Source: Kiloniella majae (lineage in GTDB: Bacteria > Pseudomonadota > Alphaproteobacteria > Kiloniellales > Kiloniellaceae). From it: a DNA stretch of 64,000 nt. Shown piece by piece: positions 25,262 to 35,047 of the stretch; position 1 is the stretch's first letter, and every line of letters starts with the position of its first letter. The stretch is from positions 1 to 64,000 of the forward strand of contig NZ_MTSZ01000007.1 in assembly GCF_002118315.1 (NCBI RefSeq). Direction: 5' to 3'. The notes beneath the pieces were generated by a model. That model made no database searches and was not told the DNA's origin. It saw only the letters and a program-made list of their open reading frames with translations. A program made the position numbers and the translations under genes.

Positions 25262-26506
25262 CTATAGAACCTGATCAAGCGCTTTGAGTAGCTTTTGAAT
25301 ATCATCAGGGCTGGTGTAGTGAACAAAGGAAACACGAAGTGCGCCGGATTCAGGGTCCAGATTCATTCCTTCAAAAAGCCGGTAAGAATAAAAATGTCCG
25401 CCAGCTGCCATGATGCCGTGTTGCGATAAATCCTCAGCAACGGACCTGCCATTTCGTTTGATGATCCCATTTTGTTTGATAATCAGGGAAATGGTTGGGG
25501 CTCGGTCTTCTGGTTTATCCGGGCCTAGAAGGCGTAAATCATTTCTGCTTCGGATATATTCAAGTAAGGGAGCCATCAAAGCCTGTTCCTGTGCCTGAAA
25601 AAGATCGTGGATGTCCTGTCCCCGTTTTGCAGAATTTGTTTGTTGACCAAAATGGTGCGCATGTACGGCATCAAAATATTCCGTAATTCCGCTGGATGCG
25701 GCAACCTGCGCGTGGTCAGGTCCGGCAGGTACAAATCGTTTATGGGCGAGATCTTTGTTAAAGAAATGCCCCTGATAGGCCAACATCTCCCTTGTTTCCT
25801 GACGAATAAACATCAATCCCTGATGCGGGCCATAGGTTTTATAAAGTGAGAAAAGATAGACATCCGCCCCAAGAGCGGACACATCAGGGAAGCCATGTCC
25901 GGCATAGGAAACGCCATCGACAACAACTTTTGCGCCGACCGCATGGGCGCGTGCAGATATTTCCGCAACGGGGTTCACATGGGCAATGATATTTGAACAA
26001 TGAGGGAAGGTTACAAGGCGGGTTTTGTCGTTCAGTAAATTGTCGAGATCTGAGAGATTTAAATATCCGGTTTCCGGATCAACACGCCATTCTCTGACTG
26101 TTATTCCGCTATCTGACAATCTGCGCCAGACGCCAGAATTTGCTTCGTGGTCCTGATTGGTGACGATGATTTCATCGCCTTCTTGCATGGTGGCGCGGAA
26201 AGCCTGTGCCAAAACATAAGTATTTTGACTTGTCGATGGCCCCAGATCAATTTCAGCTTCTGAAACGTTGAGATAGGCCGCAAGTTTTATAAGGGCCTGA
26301 TCCATTTCTTGGCCGGCGGCTTCTGATGCAGGAAAGGGATGATAGGGTTGTAACTTTGTTTTTCGGTAGTAGTTGTTCAATCGGTCAATGACTTGATGAC
26401 AAGCATAGGATCCACCAGCATTTTCAAAAAAGGACCAGTCTTGAAGAGACGGTTCCTTGAAAGCAGGAAACTGGGAGCGAACAAAATCTATATCTAATGT
26501 GGTCAT
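25262..26506 (-). CDS. Class V aminotransferase-fold PLP enzyme (cysteine-desulfurase-like)
   Basis: A 414-residue fold-type I PLP enzyme. The PLP lysine is Lys223 in FSLYKTYGPHQG; Asp197 (VVVDGVSYAGHG) binds the pyridine nitrogen, and GPSTSQNTY (89-97) is the phosphate region. The NAGGSYAC start (29-36) is a common variant in the CsdA-like group. No active-site Cys loop of the IscS type (SSACTS) was seen, so a dedicated cysteine desulfurase role in Fe-S assembly is doubtful. It stands alone: 307 nt lie upstream before the divergent kinase gene. Substrate unknown. Confidence 0.88.
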   Translation of the reverse strand: MTTLDIDFVRSQFPAFKEPSLQDWSFFENAGGSYACHQVIDRLNNYYRKTKLQPYHPFPASEAAGQEMDQALIKLAAYLNVSEAEIDLGPSTSQNTYVLAQAFRATMQEGDEIIVTNQDHEANSGVWRRLSDSGITVREWRVDPETGYLNLSDLDNLLNDKTRLVTFPHCSNIIAHVNPVAEISARAHAVGAKVVVDGVSYAGHGFPDVSALGADVYLFSLYKTYGPHQGLMFIRQETREMLAYQGHFFNKDLAHKRFVPAGPDHAQVAASSGITEYFDAVHAHHFGQQTNSAKRGQDIHDLFQAQEQALMAPLLEYIRSRNDLRLLGPDKPEDRAPTISLIIKQNGIIKRNGRSVAEDLSQHGIMAAGGHFYSYRLFEGMNLDPESGALRVSFVHYTSPDDIQKLLKALDQVL

Positions 26507-26813
26507 GAACGTCTCTTCTTTCTCTGGCCTGACCTCATTGGTCTGATCTCTTTGGCCTATACCTGTTAAAGTTTGAAATATTCCAAGCTTGTTTGAGTGC
26601 GCCTGGATTGAATAAACATGATCGTGGAATGATAGCTTGCTATCTGAGGTGGAAGTAAAACCGATTTTGTAATGTCATTTGTTATGTAACCGCGTTTATA
26701 GGCTTGGGGTCAAGAACCACCTTTAGGTGCAACTAATTTTTAATAGTTTACCGTTTATCGTTAGTGATTAAGGCTGGAAAACAAGCTATTGCAATATTCT
26801 TGAGGTCAACAGT
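26507..26813. other. Divergent intergenic region, nothing specific seen
   Basis: This 307-nt gap separates two divergent genes, the PLP enzyme and the PAS kinase, so it must hold two promoters. I see no convincing palindrome, riboswitch or small ORF. Confidence 0.5.
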
Positions 26814-28502
26814 ATGGGGAAACAGAAGGGTACTCAGGCAGAGGAACCTGCAGAGTACGCCAGCCCGCTTTATCTACCAAACCAAGCTGTTGCCTTTTTT
26901 GACAAAGATCGCAGGTTGATCGGGTGCGACGACGATTTCCAAAAGCTTTTAGGCATAAGCAAAAGTCTTGTCGAGCCGAGTACCTGTTTGAATGACCTTC
27001 TTCTGAAATGCATTGGCAGTGATATTCGTGTTCCAGCAAAAGGCGCGGACGTCGAAATTCTCGATGAATGGCTTCATTTTATGGAAATCGGGCAACCCGT
27101 TGTTTTTCAAAAACCGAGCCTCGAATTAACCCAAATCAGAATGAATTCTTTGAACAATGGTGGTTTATCACTACTGGTTAGTGATGCATCTTCGTGCATG
27201 GTTGGGGATGTAATCGCGATTGCTGGGCAGTTAAAGACGGTTGTTGAGAATATTACCCAAGGCATTTCTCTTTTTGACCGTAACTGTAAGCTCGTGTTGT
27301 GTAATCAGCGTTTTCTTGAGCTTATGGATTTTCCGCAGGAACTTGGCAGGCCCGGGACCTCTATGGCCGATCTTTTTCGCTATAATGCGGAACGAGGAGA
27401 ATACGGTCCGGGGAATATAGAACATCAAGTCAATCAGCGTATGGAACTTGCCTATAAGTTTGAGCCACACCATTTAGAGCGAACGCGAACCGATGGGACT
27501 GTTGTAGAGGTTTGCGGGAACCCTCTTCAGGACGGTTTTGTGACAACATACAACGATATTACGGTCCAAAAGAAAGTAGCCGAGGCATTGGAGGAGTCCA
27601 ATCTTAGCCTTGAGCGACGGGTGAAATTACGGACGGCAGAATTACAGGCGGAATTACAGACGCGGATCAACACGGAAGAGCAGTTGCGTAATGCTGTGAG
27701 TAAAGAGCAATTAGCGAGCCGAAGTAAAAACGAATTTTTGGCAAACATGAGCCACGAACTCCGTACGCCGCTCAATTGTATTATTGGTTTTTCCGAGCTT
27801 CTTAAGAATGAATCCTTTGGTCCTTTGGGGCAGGAAAGATATAAGGATTACTGCGCTGATATTAATAGTGCCGGGGTGCATTTACTCGAGGTCCTGAATG
27901 ATATTCTGGATGTTTCCAAACTTGAATCAGGTGATATGGATCTTCTTGAGACGGAAGTGGATCTATCAGCGGTGATCGAATCATCGGTGGTGATGCTTGC
28001 CAACAGAGCGGATAGCCAGAACATCTCACTCGTTACAGAAATACCAAAAGATCTACCCTATTTGTATGCTGATGCGCGACGGGTGAAACAAGTCTTGATT
28101 AACTTGCTATCGAATGCAGTTAAGTTTTCGCGCGAGGAAGGTGAAGTGGTTATTACTGCTTCTGTGGCCAAACAGGGTAATATTTGTCTTACAGTTGCCG
28201 ACAAAGGCATCGGAATTAGTAATGAAGATCTGGCCAAGGTTATGGACCCGTTCCACCAGGTTAGTGAAGCTCTAACGCGTAATCACGAAGGAACTGGCTT
28301 GGGGCTTCATATTGTGAGCTCTCTTGTCGAGTTACATGGTGGGCATGTTGTTATTGAAAGTGAACTTGGTGTTGGGACAAGTGTTTGTGTGTATTTCCCC
28401 CGTGGGCGTAGTCTGGATCGTGCATCGGTTATATCACCAAGCGAAGAGCACAAATCCAACCAAGATGCAGAGGCCAATCCGATTAATCGACCTCTGCATT
28501 GA
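26814..28502 (+). CDS. Soluble PAS-domain sensor histidine kinase
   Basis: A 562-residue kinase without transmembrane segments. An N-terminal region (about 20-130) may be a degenerate PAS; a PAS_7-type domain spans about 143-252 (VENITQGISLFDRNCKLVLCN). A coiled coil (253-300) leads to the HisKA domain with phospho-acceptor His314 (NMSHELRTPL), then the ATPase domain with N box (LINLLSNAVKFS), G1 (VADKGIGIS) and G2 (GTGLGLHIV). No response regulator is adjacent. PAS_7 kinases are common in alphaproteobacteria. Signal unknown. Confidence 0.93.
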   Translation: MGKQKGTQAEEPAEYASPLYLPNQAVAFFDKDRRLIGCDDDFQKLLGISKSLVEPSTCLNDLLLKCIGSDIRVPAKGADVEILDEWLHFMEIGQPVVFQKPSLELTQIRMNSLNNGGLSLLVSDASSCMVGDVIAIAGQLKTVVENITQGISLFDRNCKLVLCNQRFLELMDFPQELGRPGTSMADLFRYNAERGEYGPGNIEHQVNQRMELAYKFEPHHLERTRTDGTVVEVCGNPLQDGFVTTYNDITVQKKVAEALEESNLSLERRVKLRTAELQAELQTRINTEEQLRNAVSKEQLASRSKNEFLANMSHELRTPLNCIIGFSELLKNESFGPLGQERYKDYCADINSAGVHLLEVLNDILDVSKLESGDMDLLETEVDLSAVIESSVVMLANRADSQNISLVTEIPKDLPYLYADARRVKQVLINLLSNAVKFSREEGEVVITASVAKQGNICLTVADKGIGISNEDLAKVMDPFHQVSEALTRNHEGTGLGLHIVSSLVELHGGHVVIESELGVGTSVCVYFPRGRSLDRASVISPSEEHKSNQDAEANPINRPLH

Positions 28503-28558
28503 TTACTAATCTGCGATTATAAGGCTGTTCATTTACCTCTCGTTCGCATAGTTACCCC

Positions 28559-29521
28559 TTAATTTGTGAATTTCACTGTGGACTGCCGTTCTCTGTTTAC
28601 AGATAGCTGAGTCACATCTGGTCTTGAATAATGCCCTGCGGGGTCAAAGTTCTGACGTTCTTTTCGGACAAGCTTGTGGTCAATGGTTGCGACGGCCAGA
28701 CGTTCTTCGCCAATAATAGGTTCAATAACCCATTTTCCATCTGGCCCCATCAGGCAACTGCCGCCATTGGCCAGAAAACCAGTGCTCTCCCCGGCTCTGA
28801 TAAGGTCAGCGTGCGGGATGTCATCTGTGATGTCTTCAACGCGCATCAAGCCGCAGACAAACATTGTATATGAACGCGACTCCTTAGCGATAAAACCGGG
28901 TAAGTCATGTGTGTTGTGATCACCACCGGGCCAACAGGAAAAGTGCAGATCTTCGCCCTGTGCATAGAGAGAGGCCCGGGCCAATGGCATCCAGTTTTCC
29001 CAGCAGTTCAAACCACCAACGGTGAATTCCCCAAGGGCGTGTGTACGTAGGCCGTGGCCATCGCCGGGGGCCCAAGCCAGACGTTCCTCATAGGTTGGCA
29101 TCAGCTTGCGATGTACTGAACCGATTTGACCTTGTTTGTCGATATAAACGAGGGTGCAATAAAGACTATGTCCGGCTCGATCAAGCGGGCGCTCCATGAT
29201 GCCAACATAAACAGCAATCTCGCGTGCTTTTGCGGTTTCACAAACAGATGTAAGATCGCCGCGTTCAATAGAAACGCCTTCATCCAGATACTTGGCGTGG
29301 ATTTCTTTTTGAATGTCATTGTTAAAACGAGCGCCATCGGTCCGGTCGAGCCAGAAAGGATAGCCGGGAGCCAAGGCTTCGCCGAAACCAACGAGGTCAC
29401 AGCCTTGGTCGGCAGCTTGGTTTATATAGATGATAATTTTCTCAAGCGTTGCTTCACGATTGAGCCAAACGGGAGTGATCTGGGCAAGCCCAACGGTCAA
29501 AAGATCTTTATTGGCAGACAT
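28559..29521 (-). CDS. Nitrilase-family carbon-nitrogen hydrolase
   Basis: A 320-residue enzyme with the Glu-Lys-Cys triad: Glu48 (GFGEALAPGYP), Lys139 (HRKLMPTYEERLAW) and Cys173 (GGLNCWENWMP). The EALAPGYPFW and CWENWMPLAR segments match true nitrilases rather than amidases, so it likely hydrolyses an organic nitrile to acid and ammonia. The substrate is unknown; nearby genes give no clear clue. It faces the PAS kinase gene tail to tail with a 56-nt gap. Confidence 0.9.
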   Translation of the reverse strand: MSANKDLLTVGLAQITPVWLNREATLEKIIIYINQAADQGCDLVGFGEALAPGYPFWLDRTDGARFNNDIQKEIHAKYLDEGVSIERGDLTSVCETAKAREIAVYVGIMERPLDRAGHSLYCTLVYIDKQGQIGSVHRKLMPTYEERLAWAPGDGHGLRTHALGEFTVGGLNCWENWMPLARASLYAQGEDLHFSCWPGGDHNTHDLPGFIAKESRSYTMFVCGLMRVEDITDDIPHADLIRAGESTGFLANGGSCLMGPDGKWVIEPIIGEERLAVATIDHKLVRKERQNFDPAGHYSRPDVTQLSVNRERQSTVKFTN

Positions 29522-29622
29522 AAGGTAACTCCGGATAAAACGAATTTATCCAGAGTAAAGCATGCTGATTTTAGCGGATCAAAGCTTGATCTATAACGGA
29601 GCATCTTTACCGCAAGAATGTG

Positions 29623-29649
29623 AAAAAGCCCTCGTATAGAGGGCTTTTT
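29623..29649 (-). terminator. Intrinsic terminator, bidirectional
   Basis: A perfect 11-bp stem AAAAAGCCCTC / GAGGGCTTTTT with loop GTATA. It lies 27 nt after the SbmA/BacA-like gene on the minus strand and would stop its transcript before the nitrilase gene. Confidence 0.92.
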
Positions 29650-29675
29650 GTATGACCTATGACAAAATAGTATCT

Positions 29676-30731
29676 TCACACTGACTGTGGTGAATCCAAT
29701 ACAGGTTTTTCAAATCGTCGTAGGTTATGTTCGAATTCATGTAGCCTTCGATAGATGGAACGTAATTCGGTAATGGTTGTCCAGTTATGAAGGAATAATG
29801 CAAAACCTCCGTGAACCTTCTGGAATGCATTTGAAATTTGTACCATAGTTCCGAGGGTAATTAGGCCTGTAAAGAGCCCTGGCCCCATAATCAAATATGG
29901 GACAATAACCATAAACTGATCATATATATTCAGCCATAGATCAAAGTATCCATAATGCCAGTAAAGGCGATGATAATTGAAACGGATACCAGTGAATAGC
30001 TCAAACAAAGTTTCTTGTTTGGCGTATTGCTCTTTGTTGTCTTCTGCTAGAACAAGATCTTTACGGAATGCTGCTTCGACACGTTGATTGTTATACTCCA
30101 ATCCCGGTAATTTTATGCCGACAAGCCATGAGATTAAAAGGCCACCGACTGAGACGAGTAATGATCCCCAAACCAGAGAGCCCTCAATATCTCTTATAAT
30201 TGGGATGTCAACTTTGCTGCTGAAATCCCATAAAATTGGGATGAACGCGATAAGAGTCATAATAGCTCTGACAACTTGTAAGCCGAGAGATTCAACAATA
30301 CGAGCAAAGCGATTACAGTCTTCTTGAATACGCTGAGAAGCGCCTTCTATTTCGTCTTCAACAGTTCGCCAACGCGGGATGAAGTTAAAAGTCATAGCTT
30401 CACGCCAACGGAGACCATAAATTCTTGTAAACCAGTTAGTTATGATCGCCAAAAGTACGTAGGGGAAGGCAATGATTAGGAATGAAGGTTGCCCTTCGTA
30501 GTTGTTGATTAGATAATCAAACCCTATAAGTTTGCTAAAAAACAGCGCAATACCTTCGTCTGGTTTGTCTTTATAGTCTGCTGCGGTTTGAAGGAGGTTA
30601 TAGAAATCGCCGTACCAAGTGTTGATTGCTACTGACATTTCTACTTGCATCCATAAGCAAAGTATAAGTAATGCACCCCCACCATAAGCCCAGAACGCCC
30701 ATTCTTTGGTTTTATAAAAGCTATGAAACAT
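29676..30731 (-). CDS. SbmA/BacA-like inner-membrane transporter
   Basis: A 351-residue multi-pass membrane protein of the SbmA/BacA family, which resembles the membrane domain of ABC exporters but lacks an ATPase and takes up peptides and antimicrobial peptides using the proton gradient. Recognisable parts are WYGDFYNLLQTA, LRWREAMTFNFIPRW, EIEGASQRIQEDCNRFA and the C-terminal HNWTTITELRSIYRRLHEFE. It is somewhat shorter than E. coli SbmA (about 400 residues). It follows a beta-hydroxyacid dehydrogenase gene but a terminator lies between them. Confidence 0.9.
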   Translation of the reverse strand: MFHSFYKTKEWAFWAYGGGALLILCLWMQVEMSVAINTWYGDFYNLLQTAADYKDKPDEGIALFFSKLIGFDYLINNYEGQPSFLIIAFPYVLLAIITNWFTRIYGLRWREAMTFNFIPRWRTVEDEIEGASQRIQEDCNRFARIVESLGLQVVRAIMTLIAFIPILWDFSSKVDIPIIRDIEGSLVWGSLLVSVGGLLISWLVGIKLPGLEYNNQRVEAAFRKDLVLAEDNKEQYAKQETLFELFTGIRFNYHRLYWHYGYFDLWLNIYDQFMVIVPYLIMGPGLFTGLITLGTMVQISNAFQKVHGGFALFLHNWTTITELRSIYRRLHEFEHNLRRFEKPVLDSPQSV

Positions 30732-30925
30732 GTGGTTCTTTCTCTGCGGACTTAGGGAAACTGATGGTGGCTATCATGGCGATGGCTTGTGGTGGGATCA
30801 AGGCTGTATTTGTTTGTGTCCAGCGATAAGGTGTGAAATCACAATAACTTGAAGTACAGATAGTATGATTGCCGCTAAAGATTGTTTGTTTCTATGTAAC
30901 TTAGGCCTGAGTTGAATAGGCATAG

Positions 30926-30961
30926 AAAAACAGCAGCAAGCTGTGATGACTTGCTGCTGTT
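30926..30961 (-). terminator. Intrinsic terminator after the dehydrogenase gene
   Basis: A 12-bp stem AACAGCAGCAAG / CTTGCTGCTGTT around a 9-nt loop, followed on the minus strand by TTT. It is 16 nt past the stop of the beta-hydroxyacid dehydrogenase gene. Confidence 0.85.
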
Positions 30962-30976
30962 TGGGCAGTTTCACGT

Positions 30977-31846
30977 CTAATCGTTTTGAAGTAAATGTAC
31001 CAGACTGGATGTGTCCCAGCGATTACCGCCACGGGCTTGTACCTGTGCGTAGAATTGATCAATCAGATGAGTGGTGGGCAAGCGGGCTCCATTTCGTTTT
31101 GATTCTTCGAAACAGATACCAAGATCTTTGCGCATCCAGTCAACGGCAAAGCCAAATTCGAACTCGCCCTGACACATGGTTGATCCTCGGTTTTCCATCT
31201 GCCAGGAACCTGCCGCCCCTTTGGAAATCACGTCGATGACCTTTTCCATATCCAGATTGGCTTTTTGGCCGAAGTTCATGGCTTCACTGAGACCTTGAAC
31301 AAGGCCAGCAATGGCAATTTGATTGACCATCTTGGTCAATTGTCCTGATCCGACTGGCCCCATGAGGGTAACGGCACGAGAGAAGCAATCAGTAACTGGC
31401 TTGATACGGTCAAACGCGGCTTGTTCACACCCACACATCACAGTGAGTACACCGTTTTCAGCGCCGGCCTGACCGCCGGATACAGGAGCATCAACAAAGT
31501 GGATCGATTTTTCACGAGCGATAGCATCAAGTTCACGAGCAACGTCGGCGGAGGCCGTCGTATGATCGACCAGAACTGTATCTGCGGTCATACCGGCGAA
31601 TATGCCGTCATCACCAAGAACAACAGAGCGAAGATCATCATCGTTACCAACACAGCAGAAAACGATTTCTGCGCCTTCTGATGCGGCGCGGGGTGTTGCG
31701 CCGCTGCGACCGCCGTGCTCCTTGACCCAGGCATCGGCTTTTGTGTTCGTACGATTATAAACGCTGACGTCATGCCCTTTTGTGGCAAGGTGCCCTGCCA
31801 TTGGATAGCCCATAACACCCAAACCTATAAACGCGACCTTTGCCAT
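30977..31846 (-). CDS. Beta-hydroxyacid dehydrogenase (3-hydroxyisobutyrate dehydrogenase family)
   Basis: A 289-residue NAD(P)-dependent dehydrogenase. The N-terminal Rossmann motif is FIGLGVMGYPMAGHL; the substrate motif DAPVSGGQAGAENG and the catalytic lysine in GQLTKMVNQ are present. Members act on 3-hydroxyisobutyrate, tartronate semialdehyde, 6-phosphogluconate or related acids; the class is clear, the substrate is not. GGGAG lies 8 nt before the ATG. It seems to be transcribed alone. Confidence 0.9.
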   Translation of the reverse strand: MAKVAFIGLGVMGYPMAGHLATKGHDVSVYNRTNTKADAWVKEHGGRSGATPRAASEGAEIVFCCVGNDDDLRSVVLGDDGIFAGMTADTVLVDHTTASADVARELDAIAREKSIHFVDAPVSGGQAGAENGVLTVMCGCEQAAFDRIKPVTDCFSRAVTLMGPVGSGQLTKMVNQIAIAGLVQGLSEAMNFGQKANLDMEKVIDVISKGAAGSWQMENRGSTMCQGEFEFGFAVDWMRKDLGICFEESKRNGARLPTTHLIDQFYAQVQARGGNRWDTSSLVHLLQND

Positions 31847-32111
31847 AACTCTACTCCCTAAATTTATGGTGAAACTCTTGGGACGATCTCAATATGCAGG
31901 CAATTTGCCAGAGCTTGTTTCCCAGAGTTCGTTTTATTGGATCGATGAGAGCTTAGGAACTTGGGTGGAATTGGGCAAGGGGCATGAAACATTGTCCTCT
32001 AAAACATAAGGACAATGTGGAGTTGGCGGACAAAGCACATGGCAAAGGTTCTGTTTCAGACTTTGTTTTGTCCGTTACTGTTATCGTCAACTTTGTTCGT
32101 GTGATTTATAT

Positions 32112-34496
32112 TTACGAAACTTTCGCGGGCACATTTTGCTCAATCACATCCATAAGCCTTTTGAAATCAACAGGTTTTGCGACGTAATCATTCATACCGG
32201 CTGCAATATAAGTATCCCGATCCCCCTTCATTGCATTTGCTGTAACGGCAACGATGGGAATTTGCGACTTGGCCCCTTCGAGTGCGCGAATTGCTTTGGT
32301 TGCTTCAATACCATCCATTTCCGGCATCTGGATATCCATAAGAATAATATCCGGATTTTGATGTTTGAGGTATTCCAGTGCTTCCAGACCATTAAAGGCT
32401 ACATCAGATTTGTGGCCACGCTTGGTAAAGAACTTTGTCAGCAGCATCTGATTGATTTTGTTGTCTTCTGCGATGAGAACATGCAACTGTTCATCCTCAG
32501 ACAAGGTCACAGGCTCAACAACCTGTGTTGATGCAGATGCATTGTTTCTGGCTGAAGGTGCTGTTTGTGTAGTGGGATCTTCGTTCTGTGTTGGTTCCGC
32601 GACTTCCAGCGGAACTGTGAACCAGAAAGTACTGCCGTTGCCCAGCGAACTTTCCAGTCCGATTTCTCCGCTCATTTGTTTACTTAAACGCTTCACAATA
32701 GAAAGCCCTAGGCCGGCACCACCGTGCCTGCGAGAAGAAGATCCATCGGCCTGGGTGAAGCGTTCGAAGATACGATCTTGATCTCCATCGCTGATGCCGA
32801 TGCCCGTGTCTTCTACGGAACACTTAATCCACTGCGTGCTTCCGGCGCGGGGTTTGTGGGGTGTTACGGTAATTTTGATATAGCCTGTATCTGTGAATTT
32901 GATGGCATTACCGACAAGATTGAATAGGACCTGTCGTAGTCTGGTTGGGTCACTTTTTACCCACTCTGGCAAATCGGGGTCTATTTCAGAAATCAGGGCC
33001 AGATTTTTAGACGAAGCCTTGGGACGTTGAGCCGATGTAACAGATTCCAGAATTCCAGGAAGGCTAAAGCTGCTGATCTCCAGCTTGCTTACCCCTGCTT
33101 CCAGCTTAGAGATATCAAGGATATCGTTGATCAATAGCAATAGATGATCGGCAGAGTTTTTAATAGAGTTTGTGTATTCTACCTGCTCCTCATCCAGTTT
33201 ACTTTCCAGAAGCAGATTGGTCATGCCGACCACACCGTTCATCGGGGTTCGGATTTCATGGCTCATGGTCGCGAGAAATTCTGACTTGCTACGACTGGAT
33301 TGTTCAGCTTCCACTTTTGCTGCGAGCAGGTGTTCTTCGGTACGTTGTCTTTCGGCAACTTCCTCTTCCAGTCGGTCATTGGTTTCCTGTAACCAATGGG
33401 TTCTATCGCGCACCTTGTCTTCCAGATCACTTTGATACTGGCGAATTTCTGATTCCATAGCATCAAAGCTCTCAAGTGCGAGTAAAAGTTCGTTGGATTG
33501 GGTTTCGGAAATTGCCTCTGTTGGTATGGTGTTCCCCATTTTTAGGGCGCCAATCTTTTTCCGAAGAGTGCCCAAAGGGTTGAGAACAATTTTGTGGAGA
33601 GAAACGACAATGAAAAATAGGGCGATCGCAAAAAAGGCCGCCAGAAGCTGTAAAACCGTAGCAATGGCAAACTGTCCTTTGTCGAGTATTTCCATTGGGT
33701 GCGGATGAACCAAACGCATGAGCTTGATGTCATTCATGGCGATAATATCGACGTAGGAATAGAGCATATGGTTATCCTGATCGTCGTATAGCCCGATAGC
33801 TCCGGTTTGTAGCGGATCAGAAATAACTTCGATTGGCAGGTTCTGCTTCTCGGAAATACTCTGCTCCAGACTGAAAACCGTATTGAATTCTGCATTGAGA
33901 TCTTCAGCGATTTTTGCCATACGAGTTTGATCAAGATATCGTCCGGTAATGGCAATACCTCGTGCTGGGCCGTCCTGATTACTTTTGAGAATTGGGTGGG
34001 CCGCGATCATCATGGGGCCACGTGTTGTCTGGGCAAAGCCAGCCATACCATTGTTGGCGACCACAGCTTGTGGAGACATCACAGCTCTGGTTTTGTTATC
34101 GACAAAAGTAATCTCGAGATCTGTGAAGCTGTCGGAATTTTTATCAAACCAACGACCCCAGACAATGTCATTGTTCATGTCATAAAAGGCCATCAGGTGA
34201 ATATCGGTTAGCAAAAACGTATCGTCGGGGGCGCTGCCCGCAATAAATTCGGGATCTTTTGAAACCATATATTTATAGGTGTCATCCCAAACACCCCAGT
34301 CGCTGGAATAGATTTTCAAGTCTTCCAGTTCATCATGGAGTGTGTTTTGTATTTGCTGTGATCGGTGAATGGTGTTTTCCCGATCAAGGCTGGCGAATTC
34401 GGGGGCAACAACTGTGTAGAGGATACCGGCACTCGTAGCGATGAGGACGAGGAATAGTACAGCCAGGAGGGATCCAATTTTGCTCTGTATCGACAT
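32112..34496 (-). CDS. CHASE4 hybrid sensor histidine kinase/response regulator
   Basis: A 794-residue membrane kinase. A first transmembrane helix (about 8-28) is followed by a periplasmic CHASE4-type sensor domain (about 45-265; IYSSDWGVWDDTYKYM is typical), a second helix (about 278-302), a HAMP-like linker and coiled coil, the HisKA domain with His413 (TMSHEIRTPMNG), the ATPase domain (LVGNAIKFT, DTGIGIS, GAGLGLSI) and a C-terminal receiver domain with Asp721 (IILMDIQMPEMDG). The ATG at 34496 is preferred over a GTG 21 nt upstream. Probably part of a phosphorelay needing a separate Hpt protein; none is nearby. Confidence 0.93.
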   Translation of the reverse strand: MSIQSKIGSLLAVLFLVLIATSAGILYTVVAPEFASLDRENTIHRSQQIQNTLHDELEDLKIYSSDWGVWDDTYKYMVSKDPEFIAGSAPDDTFLLTDIHLMAFYDMNNDIVWGRWFDKNSDSFTDLEITFVDNKTRAVMSPQAVVANNGMAGFAQTTRGPMMIAAHPILKSNQDGPARGIAITGRYLDQTRMAKIAEDLNAEFNTVFSLEQSISEKQNLPIEVISDPLQTGAIGLYDDQDNHMLYSYVDIIAMNDIKLMRLVHPHPMEILDKGQFAIATVLQLLAAFFAIALFFIVVSLHKIVLNPLGTLRKKIGALKMGNTIPTEAISETQSNELLLALESFDAMESEIRQYQSDLEDKVRDRTHWLQETNDRLEEEVAERQRTEEHLLAAKVEAEQSSRSKSEFLATMSHEIRTPMNGVVGMTNLLLESKLDEEQVEYTNSIKNSADHLLLLINDILDISKLEAGVSKLEISSFSLPGILESVTSAQRPKASSKNLALISEIDPDLPEWVKSDPTRLRQVLFNLVGNAIKFTDTGYIKITVTPHKPRAGSTQWIKCSVEDTGIGISDGDQDRIFERFTQADGSSSRRHGGAGLGLSIVKRLSKQMSGEIGLESSLGNGSTFWFTVPLEVAEPTQNEDPTTQTAPSARNNASASTQVVEPVTLSEDEQLHVLIAEDNKINQMLLTKFFTKRGHKSDVAFNGLEALEYLKHQNPDIILMDIQMPEMDGIEATKAIRALEGAKSQIPIVAVTANAMKGDRDTYIAAGMNDYVAKPVDFKRLMDVIEQNVPAKVS

Positions 34497-34615
34497 AATC
34501 GTTGCCAGACCTTTCACGTGTTGACTTTAATAACGCACGTAGGGGATTTGGAAATCTTGCGGATCAGGTAGCAAAACTTCTATTTGTAATCAGAGCAAGT
34601 ATATAATCGTTTGTT

Positions 34616-35047
34616 TTAATAAATTGTTTCTATTTTGGCGAGTGCCTGAAAAGGAAGTAATACGCAGCTGTGTCTGTTCTTTATGGCTGCAACAGGCTGG
34701 AAAATATGGAATGATTCCCATTCACTAGGAAGCGATATGGGTAAATTTTCCTTTAGCTGTAATTTCAGTTGTTGGTGAATTTTCTCTAATTCTGTTAAGT
34801 CACAGCCATGAGAAAGCTCTTTTATAAGTTGTGCAGAGGCTTTGCAAAGTGCGCAGGATTGGGCTTTGTAGCCAATCTCTGAAATCAGATTATCGTGCAT
34901 TGCCAGATCGAGGGTAATGCGATCACCACAAAGCGGGTTGTTATGGATAATCGTATGATGGGGGCTTTCCAGACGACAATCACCCATGGCGGCAAGACGC
35001 AAAAGCTCTTTGTTATAGAGATCATCATCAGGCATTAGTTCGCTCAT
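34616..35047 (-). CDS. IscU/SufU-like iron-sulfur scaffold at the end of the cox operon
   Basis: A 143-residue NifU_N/IscU-fold protein. The scaffold ligands are all there: Cys40 and Asp42 in NPLCGDRI, Cys65 in SCALCKASA (with an extra Cys68) and Cys128 in RHSCVLLPF. Its start overlaps the stop of the upstream nucleotidyltransferase fusion by 4 nt, so it belongs to the cox operon. I infer a role in supplying the 2Fe-2S clusters of CoxS. It is distinct from a housekeeping IscU by low similarity outside the ligand motifs and the lack of the LPPVK chaperone-binding motif. Confidence 0.82.
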   Translation of the reverse strand: MSELMPDDDLYNKELLRLAAMGDCRLESPHHTIIHNNPLCGDRITLDLAMHDNLISEIGYKAQSCALCKASAQLIKELSHGCDLTELEKIHQQLKLQLKENLPISLPSEWESFHIFQPVAAIKNRHSCVLLPFQALAKIETIY

